Origin: Sacculina carcini
Lineage: Eukaryota; Arthropoda; Thecostraca; Sacculinidae
DNA: 64,000 bases
Reading direction: 5' to 3'
Assembly: GCA_916048095.2 (NCBI GenBank)
Contig: OU696570.1
Coordinates: forward strand, 11,432,020 to 11,496,019
Made by a program: the position numbers and the translations under genes. Shown piece by piece: positions 10,859 to 23,289 of the stretch. A model generated the notes under the pieces. It saw nothing but the letters and a program-made list of their open reading frames with translations. It was not told the DNA's origin and ran no database searches. Position 1 is the stretch's first letter. Each line of letters starts with the position of its first letter.

Positions 10859-12945
10859 GTGTACTGGTGTTTCCGACTGATCCAGCTCTGATCCGTGCTT
10901 CTGGATCTCCAAAGTTAATCCGTGATCAACTTTGGAGATCTTGTTTCCCATCCTATCTCTACGTGGATAATTGCATAACTTTGAGCTGTACTCATATTTC
11001 TATGTATTGGTATCATAATCCACTTGAGGACATACAGATGAATGCAAAACCGAGGAAGTATATCATATCTACCTGTGACAAACATTTCCTCACCGAAATG
11101 AATATCGGAATAAAAACCGTGCAAGATATTCGATTATGCTTGAATTTATCAGTTTGTCTCCCATGTCTTTAACGCAAATTCAAATTCAAGAACAAAAGGC
11201 ATAACTGCATCTCACTGTGCAATGTCACGAAACAACGACAAAACAATAGTATATACTGTGATATTGATTGTAATTGTCGAACATGCACATGATGACGCTA
11301 AGGAGACAGTCGCAACAACTTCACAACGACTCATATCGGGCGAGAACTACGGCCAGTCTCTTGCAGTCCAGGTCAGAACCAGTTCAACTGTTAGACCCGG
11401 GCCTTTAGAACCAGAACCAGTTCTACACAGCCAAAATCAGTGCGAAAATAGTGTCAGAACCAGTCCTAGAAAACCAGACTCAGTCCTAGTGTCAGAGCAA
11501 GGCTGACGCTTGACACATGCATGCAAGAAAAAACAACTCAGGCTAGCTTTTGCAACGGCAAAGAAACCGCAGCCGTACAGCAAAACAACAAAATCCACCA
11601 CACGGCAAAATGCGCAGTACATGCGCCAAACAACACACGTGCACGGCAAAACACATGACTACACCCACACACCGCCTAAAATTAGAAAACAGAAGACTCA
11701 ACAAACAACTCGCATGCACAGTATTTGCGCATCAGCCTTATGTCCGCATGGCAAACAATACTATATTCGAATAGTAAATATTAAATCAAATTCAATGCGT
11801 ACAAAATGTTGTTTTGCCGCACGCTTCAGACACATGTATTTGTGCAATTATAATTGGTCGATTCTGCAGACTCAGAAATCCGGTCGGACCGCAGAAATTT
11901 AACCTGAATCTCCATATAGACTTCGCTTCGCTCATAGCAAATTACCCGTTAAAACCATGTAACTCTTCCATACACCAAAAATAAGACTACTAAAATACAA
12001 AAGTACTCATTTTCAAAAGTACAAATTCGAAAGTACGCATTTTCAGTCTAGACAATTTGAAAACAGTAAGTCAATTCATATGCATTGAACCATGAAAATA
12101 TTGCTGCAACCAAATTCACTCGCATGAAGATGCACAATGACCTACTGACTGACACAAGCATGACTCCAATTGCATAATATGCACACATATACATGCAAAC
12201 ACATGTACATGCAAACACACGACAAATACTAGTATTATTATTATTATTTATTATCACCAGTGGCTTCCGCGTGCAATACAAATGAGCGATAAACGATAAT
12301 TATCACTGGGGTGAAATCTTTTATCGTTTATCGCAAAGTTTTCTGAAGTTATCGCTCATTCACTTATTGCTAGTTCAAGAAAATGAGGAACAATAAACGA
12401 TAAGTTCAAGAGGCCTTTGTGAAAATGGAAAGATGTGCACGGCGGCAATAGTCACAACAACCCGCCTGACGTTTCCAGACCAGTTCAAGCTGAGAGTATA
12501 CATATTGTAGAAACTAGAAAGATCAACACTGGCATATATGTGAATCCTGAAAAAATCATATGAGAACTGCCAAGTGTGTGTGTAGCTGGCCAATCACATT
12601 ATTATTCACAGCTGCAATACGCCAGCCTCGCTGGAGTTCTCGAGTTAGGAAGCTGTATGAGATTATTTTAAGGAACTGAAATTTGGGAGCGATCAGTTGT
12701 GTACATGCATAATTATTCAACGTATTTGCGACAATGTTTATATCAACAAATTCTGCAGAAAAATATTGATCTTGACCCCGTTTAATGAACCTGTCGGTCG
12801 TGAGAAGTTGATAGAAGCATTTTTGGGGGGTTTCGGCCCCCTGAGCTACACTCTGGTTCCGCCAGTGACACCTGATCCTCTCCCCTCCAGCCAGAACCAA
12901 AACATGGTGACTGAAAAGTCTAAAGAAGCCAGGTACGACTAGTGA
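10859..12945 (+). repeat. Repeat A, copy 1 (about 2 kb, unclassified)
   Basis: Other copies of this unit, all inverted relative to it, are 15.25-16.24, 23.2-24.5 (resuming at 39.63) and 45.27-45.63 kb. Landmarks in order are a palindrome at about 10910-10945, 'cacagccaaaatcagtgcga' (11435), a block rich in 'acacaaaacacac'-like text (11.5-11.7 kb), foldback sequence at 12.28-12.36 kb, the 'agctggccaatcacatta' block (12.58 kb), and an end near 12.93 kb with 'cacctgatcctctcccctcc'. The last block is shared with the 5' end of the LINE at 23.2 kb. No domain-bearing frame is present. Confidence 0.7.
12283..12365. repeat. Foldback motif inside repeat A
   Basis: The 14-bp arms 'gcgataaacgataa' and 'ttatcgtttatcgc' flank about 21 bp; a second pair is formed by 'gagcgataa' and 'ttatcgctc'. 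The same arrangement is kept in copy 2 at about 15518-15600. It may be a small MITE nested in repeat A. Confidence 0.65.
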
Positions 12946-14300
12946 TGAAAAAACACGTTTTTTGTTGCAGTTTTTTGGAAAAAAACATGTTTTTTGTTAT
13001 GTTTTTTGTTTTTTATGTTTTTTTTTCAATTAGCCCCACTTGTCATGGGATGTTAGATTTTAGTACATATAAATGAGTTTAATTGATGTTTTGTACATCT
13101 TTACGCGTCTCATTTCAAAGATAATTTGATAATAGTATAGAAAACAAATATATTTATCGATAAATATCCCAGGAGACTATTTGAAAGTGCATCCAGGTCC
13201 GGTGGTTTAGATTTTTTCATTGAGAAAACCAATGTTTTTAAAAGATGGTTTTAATGAGGTGGATATTTGGAATAATTTGTCAGCAGAACAAAACGAATTC
13301 AATGAGTAATCATGTTTTTTGTAAAGAAACCATGTTTTTTATGAAAAAATGTCACGATGTTTTTCAAACTGATTTTAAATTCGTCTTATTAATGTACAGA
13401 TTCAGAAAATGTTGACAGCAGAACAATACAAGCTTATTGGCTGGTCAAGTGTCTTTAGACAAACGTATATTTAAACTAACGCTTATTAATGAAGCAATGC
13501 TTTCTATAGCAGTCTCTATGAAAGCTAGATTTGATTGATGTACGTTCAAATACTTTTTGTATAGCAAGTAGCCTGGAGGTATATGCGGCTGGTTAAACCA
13601 CTTGATATAAACTGTTTTTGTAACCATGTTCTTTTCAATATATGTTGTTTTCAAAAACGGTTTTCGTAGATGTAGAGATTTTGAAAAAAATTGGCGGCAG
13701 ATCAAGGAAAGTTGAACCAAATTAATTGGTTTTTATCAGTAACCAATTTTTTAGAACTGGTCTTATGGATGATGATTTCTTTGATGTAGTTATTAGTGTT
13801 CAAATACATTTTTGTGCATTAAATATATTTCCTCAGTAGTTTTTTCCCACACGAAAATATTGTCCGTTTTTCTGATCAGGATTACCACTCTGAATAATGC
13901 GACCCGCTTTTATTCGTAGTCTCATTAGGGACACTAAGTTTGTGTGTATATTTGTAGCGTTTGTGTATATATTTGCAGTGCTTGCACTTTTATATTTGCA
14001 ATTAATTGATCTGTTGAATGAAATGATGAAAGTTATTATAATCAACGTAGTTCATTTCTGGTAGGAAAAAGGTTATATGTAAAAAATATAAAAAATATGC
14101 CACCTGATTTCTTAAACAGTTTCAGTTGCCTAATTTTCAGTTTCAGTTGCCTAATGCCTTCTGCTTCAATTCTTCCGAGTGAAGCACAGTGAAGTACTTC
14201 ACTCCACCTTCAGCATTGATAATGTAACACTGTGAAGCGCTTCCTAGCGCTTCAGCATTGATAATGAAACACGCCCATAGGGCGTCCCCATAGGGCGTAT
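12946..14300. other. No gene seen; T-rich and AT-rich DNA
   Basis: Several 'catgttttttgt' stretches (12.96-13.03, 13.31-13.36 and 13.62 kb) suggest a decayed T-rich repeat. At 14.19-14.30 kb two copies of 'cttcagcattgataatg' and 'ccatagggcgt' occur in tandem. No reading frame with a domain was found. Confidence 0.6.
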
Positions 14301-14456
14301 ATCTATGCTGGATCTTTGTAATTGTACGTGTATGTGTGTGTATACGTGTGTATGTACGACGGTCCACGCTGTGTCGGTTTCCTTTGAATTGTGCGTATGT
14401 AAGTATACCCAACCTGTGCATCTGAGCGTGTTTGTGAATGTGTGCATGTGGGTGTT

Positions 14457-14626
<170 letters not shown>

Positions 14627-14722
14627 GGTCCACGCTGTTCCCACTGCGTGGGTTCTTTGACAGCGTGACTGCGTCCTCAATACAGTTTCGACTTGTAAAT
14701 ACTGTTTACGTCTACATGTCAT

Positions 14723-14765
<43 letters not shown>

Positions 14766-15029
14766 GTGTGCGGTGTGCTTGTGATGTATGATGTTTTCGT
14801 GCGCTCAGTACAGGTAGTACCTGGCTGAATTATCTGTAAGATTAGTATCATCGCTATCTTGATGAACAGGAAGGTATTTGCTGATGGGCGCGTGTACGTG
14901 TGTGTGCGTGTGTCTGTGTTCTGCCTGCATTGTATTGCCGTGCTTTGTAAAAACGAAACATATATTTGAATATGCATGTGATTGTACATGAATGTATGTG
15001 GTGTGTAATGTTTATATTATCGCAATTGA

Positions 15030-15116
15030 GACATGATATGTGTATTGCGCTTTACAAATGACTCAATAAATGAAATGAAATGAAATGTGTGTGTGTGTAT
15101 GTGTGTGTGTGTGTTT
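15030..15116 (+). repeat. Probable LINE/SINE 3' tail
   Basis: 'gcgctttacaaatgac' followed by 'aataaatgaaatgaaatgaa' and then GT repeats resembles the 3' ends of CR1/L2-like LINEs and their SINEs, which carry a 'gcgctttataaat'-like stem and a short repeated tail. The body upstream is not recognisable. Confidence 0.4.
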
Positions 15117-15249
15117 GTGTTAGTACACATAATATACTTTGCATTGATGTATATGTGTGTTGGAATTGAATATGACAAAGTTAGTTGAGGGTCAACTGAG
15201 CAACTTTGAACATCAATGCATGATGACCATCATCCCCCCCGAGCCTCGA

Positions 15250-16240
15250 CACAAATTTACGCCCATGGCTGTGAATAATAATGTGATTGGCCAGCTACAC
15301 ACACACTTGGCATCTCTCATATGATTTTTTTACGGATTCACTTGCAAGCCAATGTTGATCCTTCTAGTCTCTACAATATGTATACTCTCAGCTTGAACTG
15401 GTCTGGAAACGTCAGGCGGGTTGTTGTGACTATTGCCGCCGTGCACATCTTTCCATTTTCACAAAGGCCTCTTGAACTTATCGTTTATTGTTCCTCATTT
15501 TTTGGAACTAGCAATAAGTGAATGAGCGATAACTTTAGAAAACTTTGCGATAAACGATAAAAGGTTTCACCCCAGTGATAATTATCGTTTATCGCTCATT
15601 TTTATTGCACGCGGCAGCCACTGGTGATAATAAATAATAATAATAATACTAGTATTTATCGTGTGTTTGCCTTTACATGTGTATGCATGTATATGTGTGC
15701 ATATTATGCAATAGGAGTCATGCGTGTGTCAGTCAGTAGGTCAATGTGTATCTTCATGCGAGTGAAGTTGGTTACAGCAATATTTTCATGGTTCAATGCA
15801 TTTAAATTTGTAGCGACCGCGCCGCATTCAGCCCTATGAGTTATTATTATTAATTTAAGTGTTCCTTTCTCTTTGTATTATATAATTTAATTTGAGATAC
15901 CTATTCATGTGCGTCTTGTTTTTGTTGTAAACATCTTTAACTTTGATGCGTACTATATGTGACACCGTCAATGAACTGGGAGTGTCTCCTCGCTCTCTCG
16001 CTTGGACGCTTGCCGTGTGCGCACCTTTTTGCTCGCGCTCCTGTATGGGTGATCATTACATTTGCTACGTGTTTTGCTGTTTGTGGCTCTCGCTAAAAAT
16101 TGACTTACTGTTTTCAAATTGTCCAGACTGAAAATGCGTACTTTCGAAGGGGGTATTTCAGTATTCTTATTTTTTGTGTATGGAATTTCATTTTTGTGGG
16201 GCTCCTCACATTGGTTTTTGGGTGAGCGAAGCATATAAAT
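15250..16240 (-). repeat. Repeat A, copy 2 (inverted, partial)
   Basis: The reverse complement of about 12.62-11.95 kb: 'gtgattggccagctacac' (15280), the 'cgtcaggcgggttgttgtga' block (15410), the foldback at 15520-15600 and the 'attgtccagactgaaaatgc' block (16115). About 130 bp around 15.83-16.08 kb is not shared with copy 1 and may be an insertion. No coding domain. Confidence 0.7.
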
Positions 16241-16459
16241 CCTTACTACGGCCCTGCCATTAGGGAAACTGCTTTAATATTCAATGAATACATATGCAAG
16301 ACATTATCATCTCTATATTCATCATCTAGCATTATCATCTGAACATAAACGAACATGCAATTCTGGCAAAAATCGCTATGCTGAATATTCATGTGCTAAA
16401 TAAAATTAAAAGAAAAACTGCACCTATCTCCACCTTGACATTTGTAAAATTCAAAAAAG

Positions 16460-17450
16460 TTAAAAATCGACCCACCCTAATGCGCACATTGTGCGTATAT
16501 CAATGTTTGTGTGATTTAGCTGGAATGACTGGTGTGTATTTGCTTTACACGATTCGGGTTTGAATTGGCAGTCTGGGCCAGTATTGACTACTCCTGCCAG
16601 GCTTTGAATGCGGTGAAACAGCTTCCCTGCGATCACACCCCTGATCTTGGCAAATAACCAAAAATCACAGGGAGCAAGGTCAGGTGAGTAGGGTGGATGG
16701 GGGAGAAGTGTGATCCCCTGCTCATCCAGGAACTGCTGAGTGAGGCGTGCTTTGTGGAGTGCAGCATTGTCGTGGTGCAGCAAAAGACGCGATCGGCGGC
16801 GGCTTGGTGCAGACTTGGCCTGATGTTTCAGGACTTGAGGAAGGACTTGGTCAATGTTGTACTTTGCTGTGATAGTAGATTGTTGAGGATTTTTGTTGTA
16901 GATTACATCCACACACATTGGTCCCTGATAATTGAAGAAGACGGTGAAAAGGCACTTCCTAATGCGAAATCCTTGCTTCAAAATCTGAGGTCGAGGCTCT
17001 TCATTACTTAACCACATCATGTTAGATCGCTTGTATCTGTTGGTGAAGAAACAAATCTAACATTCGTCGCCAGTAGCTACATCTGAGAACCGTGGACCAT
17101 TTGTCTCGAACTCAAACAGCCAATGACGACAAATCAGTATCCGTTCGCATTTCTGCTCTTCCGTTAGCAAATAAGGTATTTGTCGGGCACACTCCTTCCT
17201 CAGCCCTAAGTGCTGATGCTTGATGTCATTTGCACTCCCATAACTGACGTCAAGCTCTAAGGATATGAACCGAAGAATGACTGTTGGATCCTCGTCAAGG
17301 GTGGCTCGCGCACGGGCAGTTGTTGCTTCGGAATCTAATATTGACGTAATCGCACAGCGCAACATGGAAGTGCGACCCAGGCAAACGGCTACAGGTTCAA
17401 ACATGCTGCAACAGGCAACACTTGCTGCCCCGCGCACCCCTCCCACCTAG
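16460..17450 (-). pseudogene. Mariner (mauritiana-type) transposase, broken
   Basis: The minus-strand frame carries 'TLDEDPTV', 'LLTEEQKCERI', 'FSDVATGDE' (first catalytic Asp), 'HHDNAALHKA' (second Asp) and 'LPHPPYSPDLAPCDFW' (third Asp of the DD34D triad). One in-frame stop at 17054-17056 follows GDE, where a Trp is normally found. The N-terminal helix-turn-helix is missing or unrecognisable, and the C-terminal 45 residues do not resemble mariner. No terminal inverted repeats were identified. It is a dead copy. Confidence 0.9.
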
Positions 17451-18250
17451 CGCTCATAATCTCTCAGCTACGAATCCTACTGTCATTACTTTCTGATCAG
17501 CCCTCGTAACTGACAAATTATTTGTCCCTAGCCGCGTACAACCATGTCAGCCTGTTGATTTCAGTCAACACAGACTCTGAGTGAAAACACGGTTTGCGCA
17601 CAAATATGACCAGATTCATCAATGTCCACACAATCTGACTTCCATCCAGGATTTCCACGTACATTTCGTTCGATACAAACAAACTTAGGAGGCATCTTTC
17701 TCGCCTGGTTCACACCTGTATGGGTTTTCACATTCTTTGTGGGCGACACATCAAATGTGATCGATGTACCGTGATCACAGCTTTGGTCATGTATGCTAAG
17801 AATGGGTGAATTCTTCACTTTTTCAAAAGTATTACTAGTACCAAGTTGCGGTAGATACATTTTTTCATGCTGATGCCGAAAATATATATTTATATAAATA
17901 TATATAAATATATATTTTATTGGATTCAATGAGAAAACCTTGCCCTGAAGTCAAGTTGAAACATCCATTTTGCCGTAAAATTGCGATCGTGTAGCGTTTA
18001 ATTGGCTGCCTGGATTTTGAATTATTGGTTTGTTTGTATATTTTGTTTGTTTGATTGATTAATCGTAATTGAAGTCACCATGGAAAAGGATGCCGTTTTC
18101 ACGCAGATTTAGAAACTGTTGTATCAACATTCATGCGATACTTATTCGCTCAAATTAGCTGAAAATGCGATTATTTAATATAATTCGGGTAATCATACGC
18201 TAAAAAATATTATATTAATGATATATTCAATAAAATAGGTGTAATACATA
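17451..18250. other. No gene seen
   Basis: Unique-looking, moderately AT-rich DNA. A (TATA)-type run is at 17880-17920. No frame with a recognisable domain; a minus-strand open stretch at 17561-17929 has no features of a real protein apart from its length. Confidence 0.5.
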
Positions 18251-18257
18251 ATATGTA

Positions 18258-18450
18258 TTCGAATCCGTGTGGACCCGGGTCCGAGAATCGGAACCGTGTG
18301 GACTCGGATCGGTGCGGACCCGGGTCCGAGAATCGGAACCGTGTGGACTCGGATCCGTGTGGACCCGGTTCCAGAACCGTTCCCGAGTCTCGGACCCAGT
18401 TCCAATATCCACGTATCAGGATCGTCAGAACCGGTTCCGGAACCGGTTCC
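18258..18450. repeat. GC-rich minisatellite with 'ggacccgggtccgagaatcg' core
   Basis: The core occurs twice in full (18270 and 18318) and a third time in part (18360), with 'gtgtggactcggatc' spacers and a period near 48 bp. The 'cccggg' and 'ggttccggaaccggttcc' (18430) palindromes make the block foldable. Open frames in several phases result from the repeat. Confidence 0.75.
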
Positions 18451-18899
18451 TGCCCAGCCATACAGTCTGCCGTCTTTATGTCGTACACCCCTGTGGTAGG
18501 GGATACGAATACTACTGTCGTACCCGATGCATGTCTTGAGAGGCGACTAAAAGCGGTCCCTCTGCTTCTTCCTTTTTCCTTTGTGCTATATCTAAAGGGG
18601 AGAACGATAATCCAGCAAGGTGGTCACTTCTCTTGATTTGTACTTTATTTTATCACCGGAATTAAAAACAAATGTGCCGTGCGGTATCGTGTCGTTTTCT
18701 CTATCTGCTTGCTGTAGATTTGCATCGGTGATGTCATCTTTTTGTTCGTCTCAATCTAGTTCATTCTTGGCGTCGGTGTTGTTTATGCCAGTGACATGAA
18801 TTACTTCCAGGGTGCGTGTAGTGTTTACATGCACCAACCTGATTTTCTTCATTCAAACTAGACTTGTTTTTCATAAAATTCCTCAATTTTATTTTGGCA

Positions 18900-19105
18900 G
18901 CGCGGTGTGTGTGTGTGTGTGTGTGGTGGTGTGCATGGGTGTGTAACTGTGCTGGTTGGTTTTTAGTCGTGTGACCTGGCCTCGTGTGTGCGGAAGCGAC
19001 CGTGATGGCGACTGTCATGACATTTGTCTCCAATGCGCACATCTCTTTGAAAACACTCGCCTGCTTTGTGTATGTATGTGTGTGTGTGTGTGTGTGTGTT
19101 TGTGT
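18900..19105. repeat. GT-rich microsatellite pair
   Basis: (GT)n tracts at about 18905-18925 and 19075-19105 with GT-rich sequence between them. The minus-strand frame over this region is only the microsatellite plus flanks. Confidence 0.8.
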
Positions 19106-19488
19106 GTCAAACCCTGACCCTGTCATTGTATAGATGTGTATTCACACCGCCTTTCTCCATACAGCGATGTGTCAATTTTTTTATCAATTTGATGTATTGC
19201 CACAAATAGACAACAAAACAAGTTATACAGTAAACACAGATGAATAAGGCAACAATTCGTCGAGCCGTGGCTCTTAGACGAATGGATAGTTTAGAGTGCA
19301 TTCAGTTGTACAATCATGTGAATGTGCTCATTTGTGTGTGATATTCATATACTTCAATGGACAAATCATGCAGCAAACAACGAAAATCATATCGAGGCTA
19401 TATATGAAACAACACAAGGCACTGCATTTAAGTATATGCAATTTACATGAATTACATCGAAATAAGATGGTCTTATCAACATACATCG

Positions 19489-22448
19489 TTAGATGTTTGA
19501 AATCCTGTCGGCTAAAAAGTGTTTTTTCAGAGCAAGTTTGAACCCTTCCAGAGAACTTGTTTCATTAATACATCTTAGGCTTTGTGGAAGTTTGTTCCAA
19601 ATTTCAGGGCCTTCATGCAAAAAGCAATTTCGAAACAGAGTAGTTCTAAATTTTGGTAGCATAATATCATATCTATTTCTCATAATGCGTTTAGAGCTGT
19701 TAGAAGGAATAAAAATGTGTTTATATGGGGTTGCTTGAGAAATCTGTGTATCAGGATGCTTGTAAAGTATTTACGAATATAATTGAATGGCATAATTTGA
19801 GTGGAACGATAGAGACTTCTGGTTGATTCGAAATTTTCAAACCCATTATACACCTAATTACTTTGTTTTGTGCTACTGAGAGTTTTGCAACGAACGAGGG
19901 CCAGGTAAAGGACCATATGGATACACAGTATATTAGGTGAGGGTATACCAGAGTGAAATATATACTTCTCATTGCATTATCGGTAAGGAATCGTTTGATC
20001 TTGTATAAAACTGCACATGTTCGACAAATCTTGTTACACACATATTCAATTTGGTTGTTCCAGCTCATATGGTCGTCTACTAATATGCCCAAAAATTTAG
20101 TATATTGTGATTGTAACAAGACTTGTTCTTTAATTTATAGATCCGGAAATATTTCATGTCTAGAGCGATTCTGGAAGAAAATGAAGTGTGTTTTTTTAAT
20201 GTTAAGTTTCAGGTAATTGCTCTCAATCCATTAATTAATTTTTACACGTTCAGTTTGGCATTTTGCATGCAGCTTTTCTTTGTTCTCATCAGATAAAATT
20301 AAACTAGTATCGTCCGCATAGATTGTGAATTTGAATTTATTACTAGCCCTTTATATGTCATTAATGTATGAGAAACAGTATGGGAGCCAATACCGAGCCC
20401 TGGGGGACGCCCTTATGAATATTCAGATAATCTGAAGAGTTCTGATCGTAGTAAACTGATTGAAAACGATTATTAAGATAAGATCTGAAAAGTGCTAAGC
20501 TGATACCACGAATTCCTAAATTTTCAAGCTTATGAAACAGTATTTTATGGTTCGTGGAGTCAAATGCCTTAGAGAGATCCAGAAATACTCCGACTACATT
20601 ATCGCCTTGTTCCAAACATTTGTAAATTTCCGCTGTAAAATTTAGTATGTCTGTTTCTGTTGATTTGTTTGTACGGAAACCGAATTGGCTGGCAGTAATT
20701 AGCTTTTTTGATTCTAAATAATTAACCAGTCTGGAAGACAAACATTTTTCAAATATTTTGTTGAAAGCTGGTAGGAGGGATATAGGACGAAAATTATTAG
20801 GATCATTTATATTTCCGGATTTGTATACAGGAATAATTTTGGCAATTTTTAGACGATCTGGATATATGCCTATTGATAAGCTTTTGTTTATTATGTCAGT
20901 TAGAAGAATTACTATTTCGGAACAGACCTTCATAATTAGTTTTGGGGGGATTTCGTCATAACCCGGTGAATTTGATGAGACCTTTCGCAAAAGTTTGAGA
21001 ACTTCAGCATGATTAACTGGATTTACGAACAATGATGAAGAAATGTTTTCAGTAAGATATGATCGAAATTTTTCTTTATCGTTGCATTCAACACTGTTGT
21101 TGCTTAGACTCAAGAAATGATGGTTAAACACATTTGCTAGATTCATATTTTTCTTTTTTAAGTCCGGCAGGTATTCGAAACGTTTTCCATCCCTGCCCAG
21201 TATATTATTTATTATATTCCAATGTTTTTTGGGGTTACCTTGGGTGGAGCTCAGAATCTCTTTATAGTAATTATTTTTTGCTTCCCTAAGTGTTTTAGTC
21301 AATACATTTCTATATGCTTTATACTTCTTCATGTATGTCATGGGCCATTTGGAAGCCAGTCTTTCGAGTCTGTGCTTCTCAACAATGCATTTTCGCAGCC
21401 CATATGTTATATATGGTTTCTTTGAACTTTTGTTGTTAATTTTGACCTTATGTAATACAAAGTGTTTATCAAATGGCTCCAAAAAGCGGTCGGGAAAGAT
21501 ATTATATGATTCGTTTGGACATTCAGATTCCAATACAGATTCCCAGTCTTCCTCAGCTAGTTCTCTACGAAATGATTCCATTTTTGTGTCAGTTATGACT
21601 CTTTTATGTGCGTAAACGGGATTTCCTAGAGTTTGTTTTTGTATATTGAATTGTGATATTATGATGTAATAATCGGATATATCATTCTTCAGCACCAAAT
21701 TTGACATGTTATGTTCATAATTTGTGGTCCAAATATGGTCGATAAGTGTAGCTGATGCTTCTGAAACGCGCGTTGGTTTGGATATTAGTTGCAAAAAAGA
21801 ATACATGTGCATTGTGTTTTCGAGAACTTTGGTCATACTGCAGTCTTTTGTTAGATTAATATTAAAGTCACCAAATATGTAAATTGAATTATAGTTTCTA
21901 GTTTCTGTTTCCAGGGTATGCTGAAGATTGTCAATGAAATTGTCAAATTTTGAATTTGGAGGCCTATAAATACATGATACCAGTGATTTCTTACATTCAA
22001 TAGTGATTTCAACACCCAAGCACTCAACAGAGTCATTTGAGAAAGATATGTGGTTCAATCTGGAAGAGTTCAAACCACTCGCGACATACACAGCTACGCC
22101 ACCACCTGATCTATTTCTGTTCAGGCTGTGCATGTCATAGCCTGGTAATTTATATAAGTCCACAATATCATCGTCGAGTCGTGTCTCGAGAAATCCGATC
22201 ACGTCTAGGTTTATTCCAATATTGTCAAATATCATATCTTGAAATAGCTGCAAGTTGCTAGGGATACTTCTGATATTCATACTGCATATGTTGAATTTAG
22301 GTTTGCCATATTGGGAATTTTCCAGAGGAAAACTGTTAGCGAAAATATCTGATGTAGGTGGTAAGCTGAAATGTCTGATGTTATAGAAGTACGTTGAGTC
22401 AGTGTTACATAGATGCTTGTCGAAATCCTGAGTGTTTGTAACAGTCAT
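19489..22448 (-). pseudogene. CR1/Jockey-group LINE ORF2: AP endonuclease and reverse transcriptase (broken)
   Basis: From an ATG at 22446-22448, 695 codons are open. An endonuclease/exonuclease/phosphatase-fold endonuclease begins with 'NICSMNIRS' and includes 'VIGFLETRL', 'CIYRPPNS', 'IFGDFNINL' and 'TLIDHIW'. The RT begins near 'FRPISLLPAFNKIFEK', with 'QFGFRTNKST', 'VGVFLDLSKAFD' and 'GVPQGSVLAP'. A small deletion after 'LFLI' (about 20365) and a stop near 20350 break the frame; the catalytic 'YADD' reads in another phase at about 20320. Thumb and C-terminal segments continue at 20119-19751 and 19683-19489. The copy is nearly full length but dead. Confidence 0.9.
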
Positions 22449-22501
22449 GCTAAAGACAGAGTAAATACAAGATGCGTTGCAGAGAAAAAGGAGTGATACT
22501 T

Positions 22502-23280
22502 CTACTGCTTTTTGGTGCGCCTTGGTCGCTGGTTTTGCTGACTTGTGGTTGGCACAACACCCGAGGCTCCTCCCACTGTCCTTGATTCATCGTACTTTGT
22601 TGGCCACGTGGTAGTCGCAACGCCAGGGTCGTGTGACGTCAGAGCAACGTCACGCTCACGTGACGGAGCCGAGTCCGTATGACCTTGTTGTGACTTCACA
22701 GTAGTGCGACCCTTCGAAGCAGGCGGATCTAGAGAGGTTGATTGGGAAGCAACAGGCGGCGTGCGGTCCTTGATGATTAACTTGGTGTGGCGAAAATATG
22801 CCACCTTACCCTCAAGTCTGGCTTGTTTCAGTTTCGGTAACTGTTTTTGTCGTTTTGCGTTTGACGCCGCACAGAGGTCCTCATTGACGAAAATCTTTGT
22901 CCCTCTGAGCTTCCTGACGTTTCTCATGACGGTGTCCCGATCCCCCATCTTGTCGAATCTTACGATGATGTTCCTTGCGCGAGAAGATCCGGTACCAACC
23001 CGGTGTGCTTTGTCGATTTTCAGCTCAGGCAATTCCATTACGTCCTTCATGACATTGGTAACCAACTCCGTGGTTTGTTCAGCAGTTTCGTGAGGTTTTT
23101 CATCAATACCTGAGGAACGCAGATTTTACGCCGGCTGAAATCTTCCTGGGCATCAGTTCTCTCCTGCAGCTTGAAGTAATCTTGATGCAGCGAGTCTAAG
23201 TACTGGTTCTGGCTGAAGGGGAGAGGATCAGGTGTCACTGGCTGATCCAGAGGGGGGCTCAGGGAGCTGAAACCCCCCAA
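22502..23280 (-). pseudogene. LINE ORF1 (RNA-binding type), frameshifted
   Basis: Two frames join across a small indel near 23110: an upstream stretch with a coiled-coil-like 'LHQDYFKLQERTDAQEDFS' and a downstream stretch with 'LKIDKAHRVG', 'ARNIIVRFDKMGDRD', 'RGTKIFVNEDL' and 'KAYFRHTKLI'-like text. The pattern of an Arg-rich hinge, 'HRVG', 'IIVRF' and 'ED' is that of L1/CR1-type ORF1 proteins, which coat LINE RNA. The end is 53 nt upstream of ORF2. The first part overlaps sequence shared with repeat A. Confidence 0.7.
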
Positions 23281-23289
23281 AATGTTTCT

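Noticed and set aside
16460-17450. Functional mariner
   Set aside because: In-frame stop after the first catalytic Asp, missing N-terminal domain and no recognisable terminal repeats.
20758-23093. Plus-strand frames opposite the LINE ORFs
   Set aside because: They are shadows of the LINE coding strand without domains.
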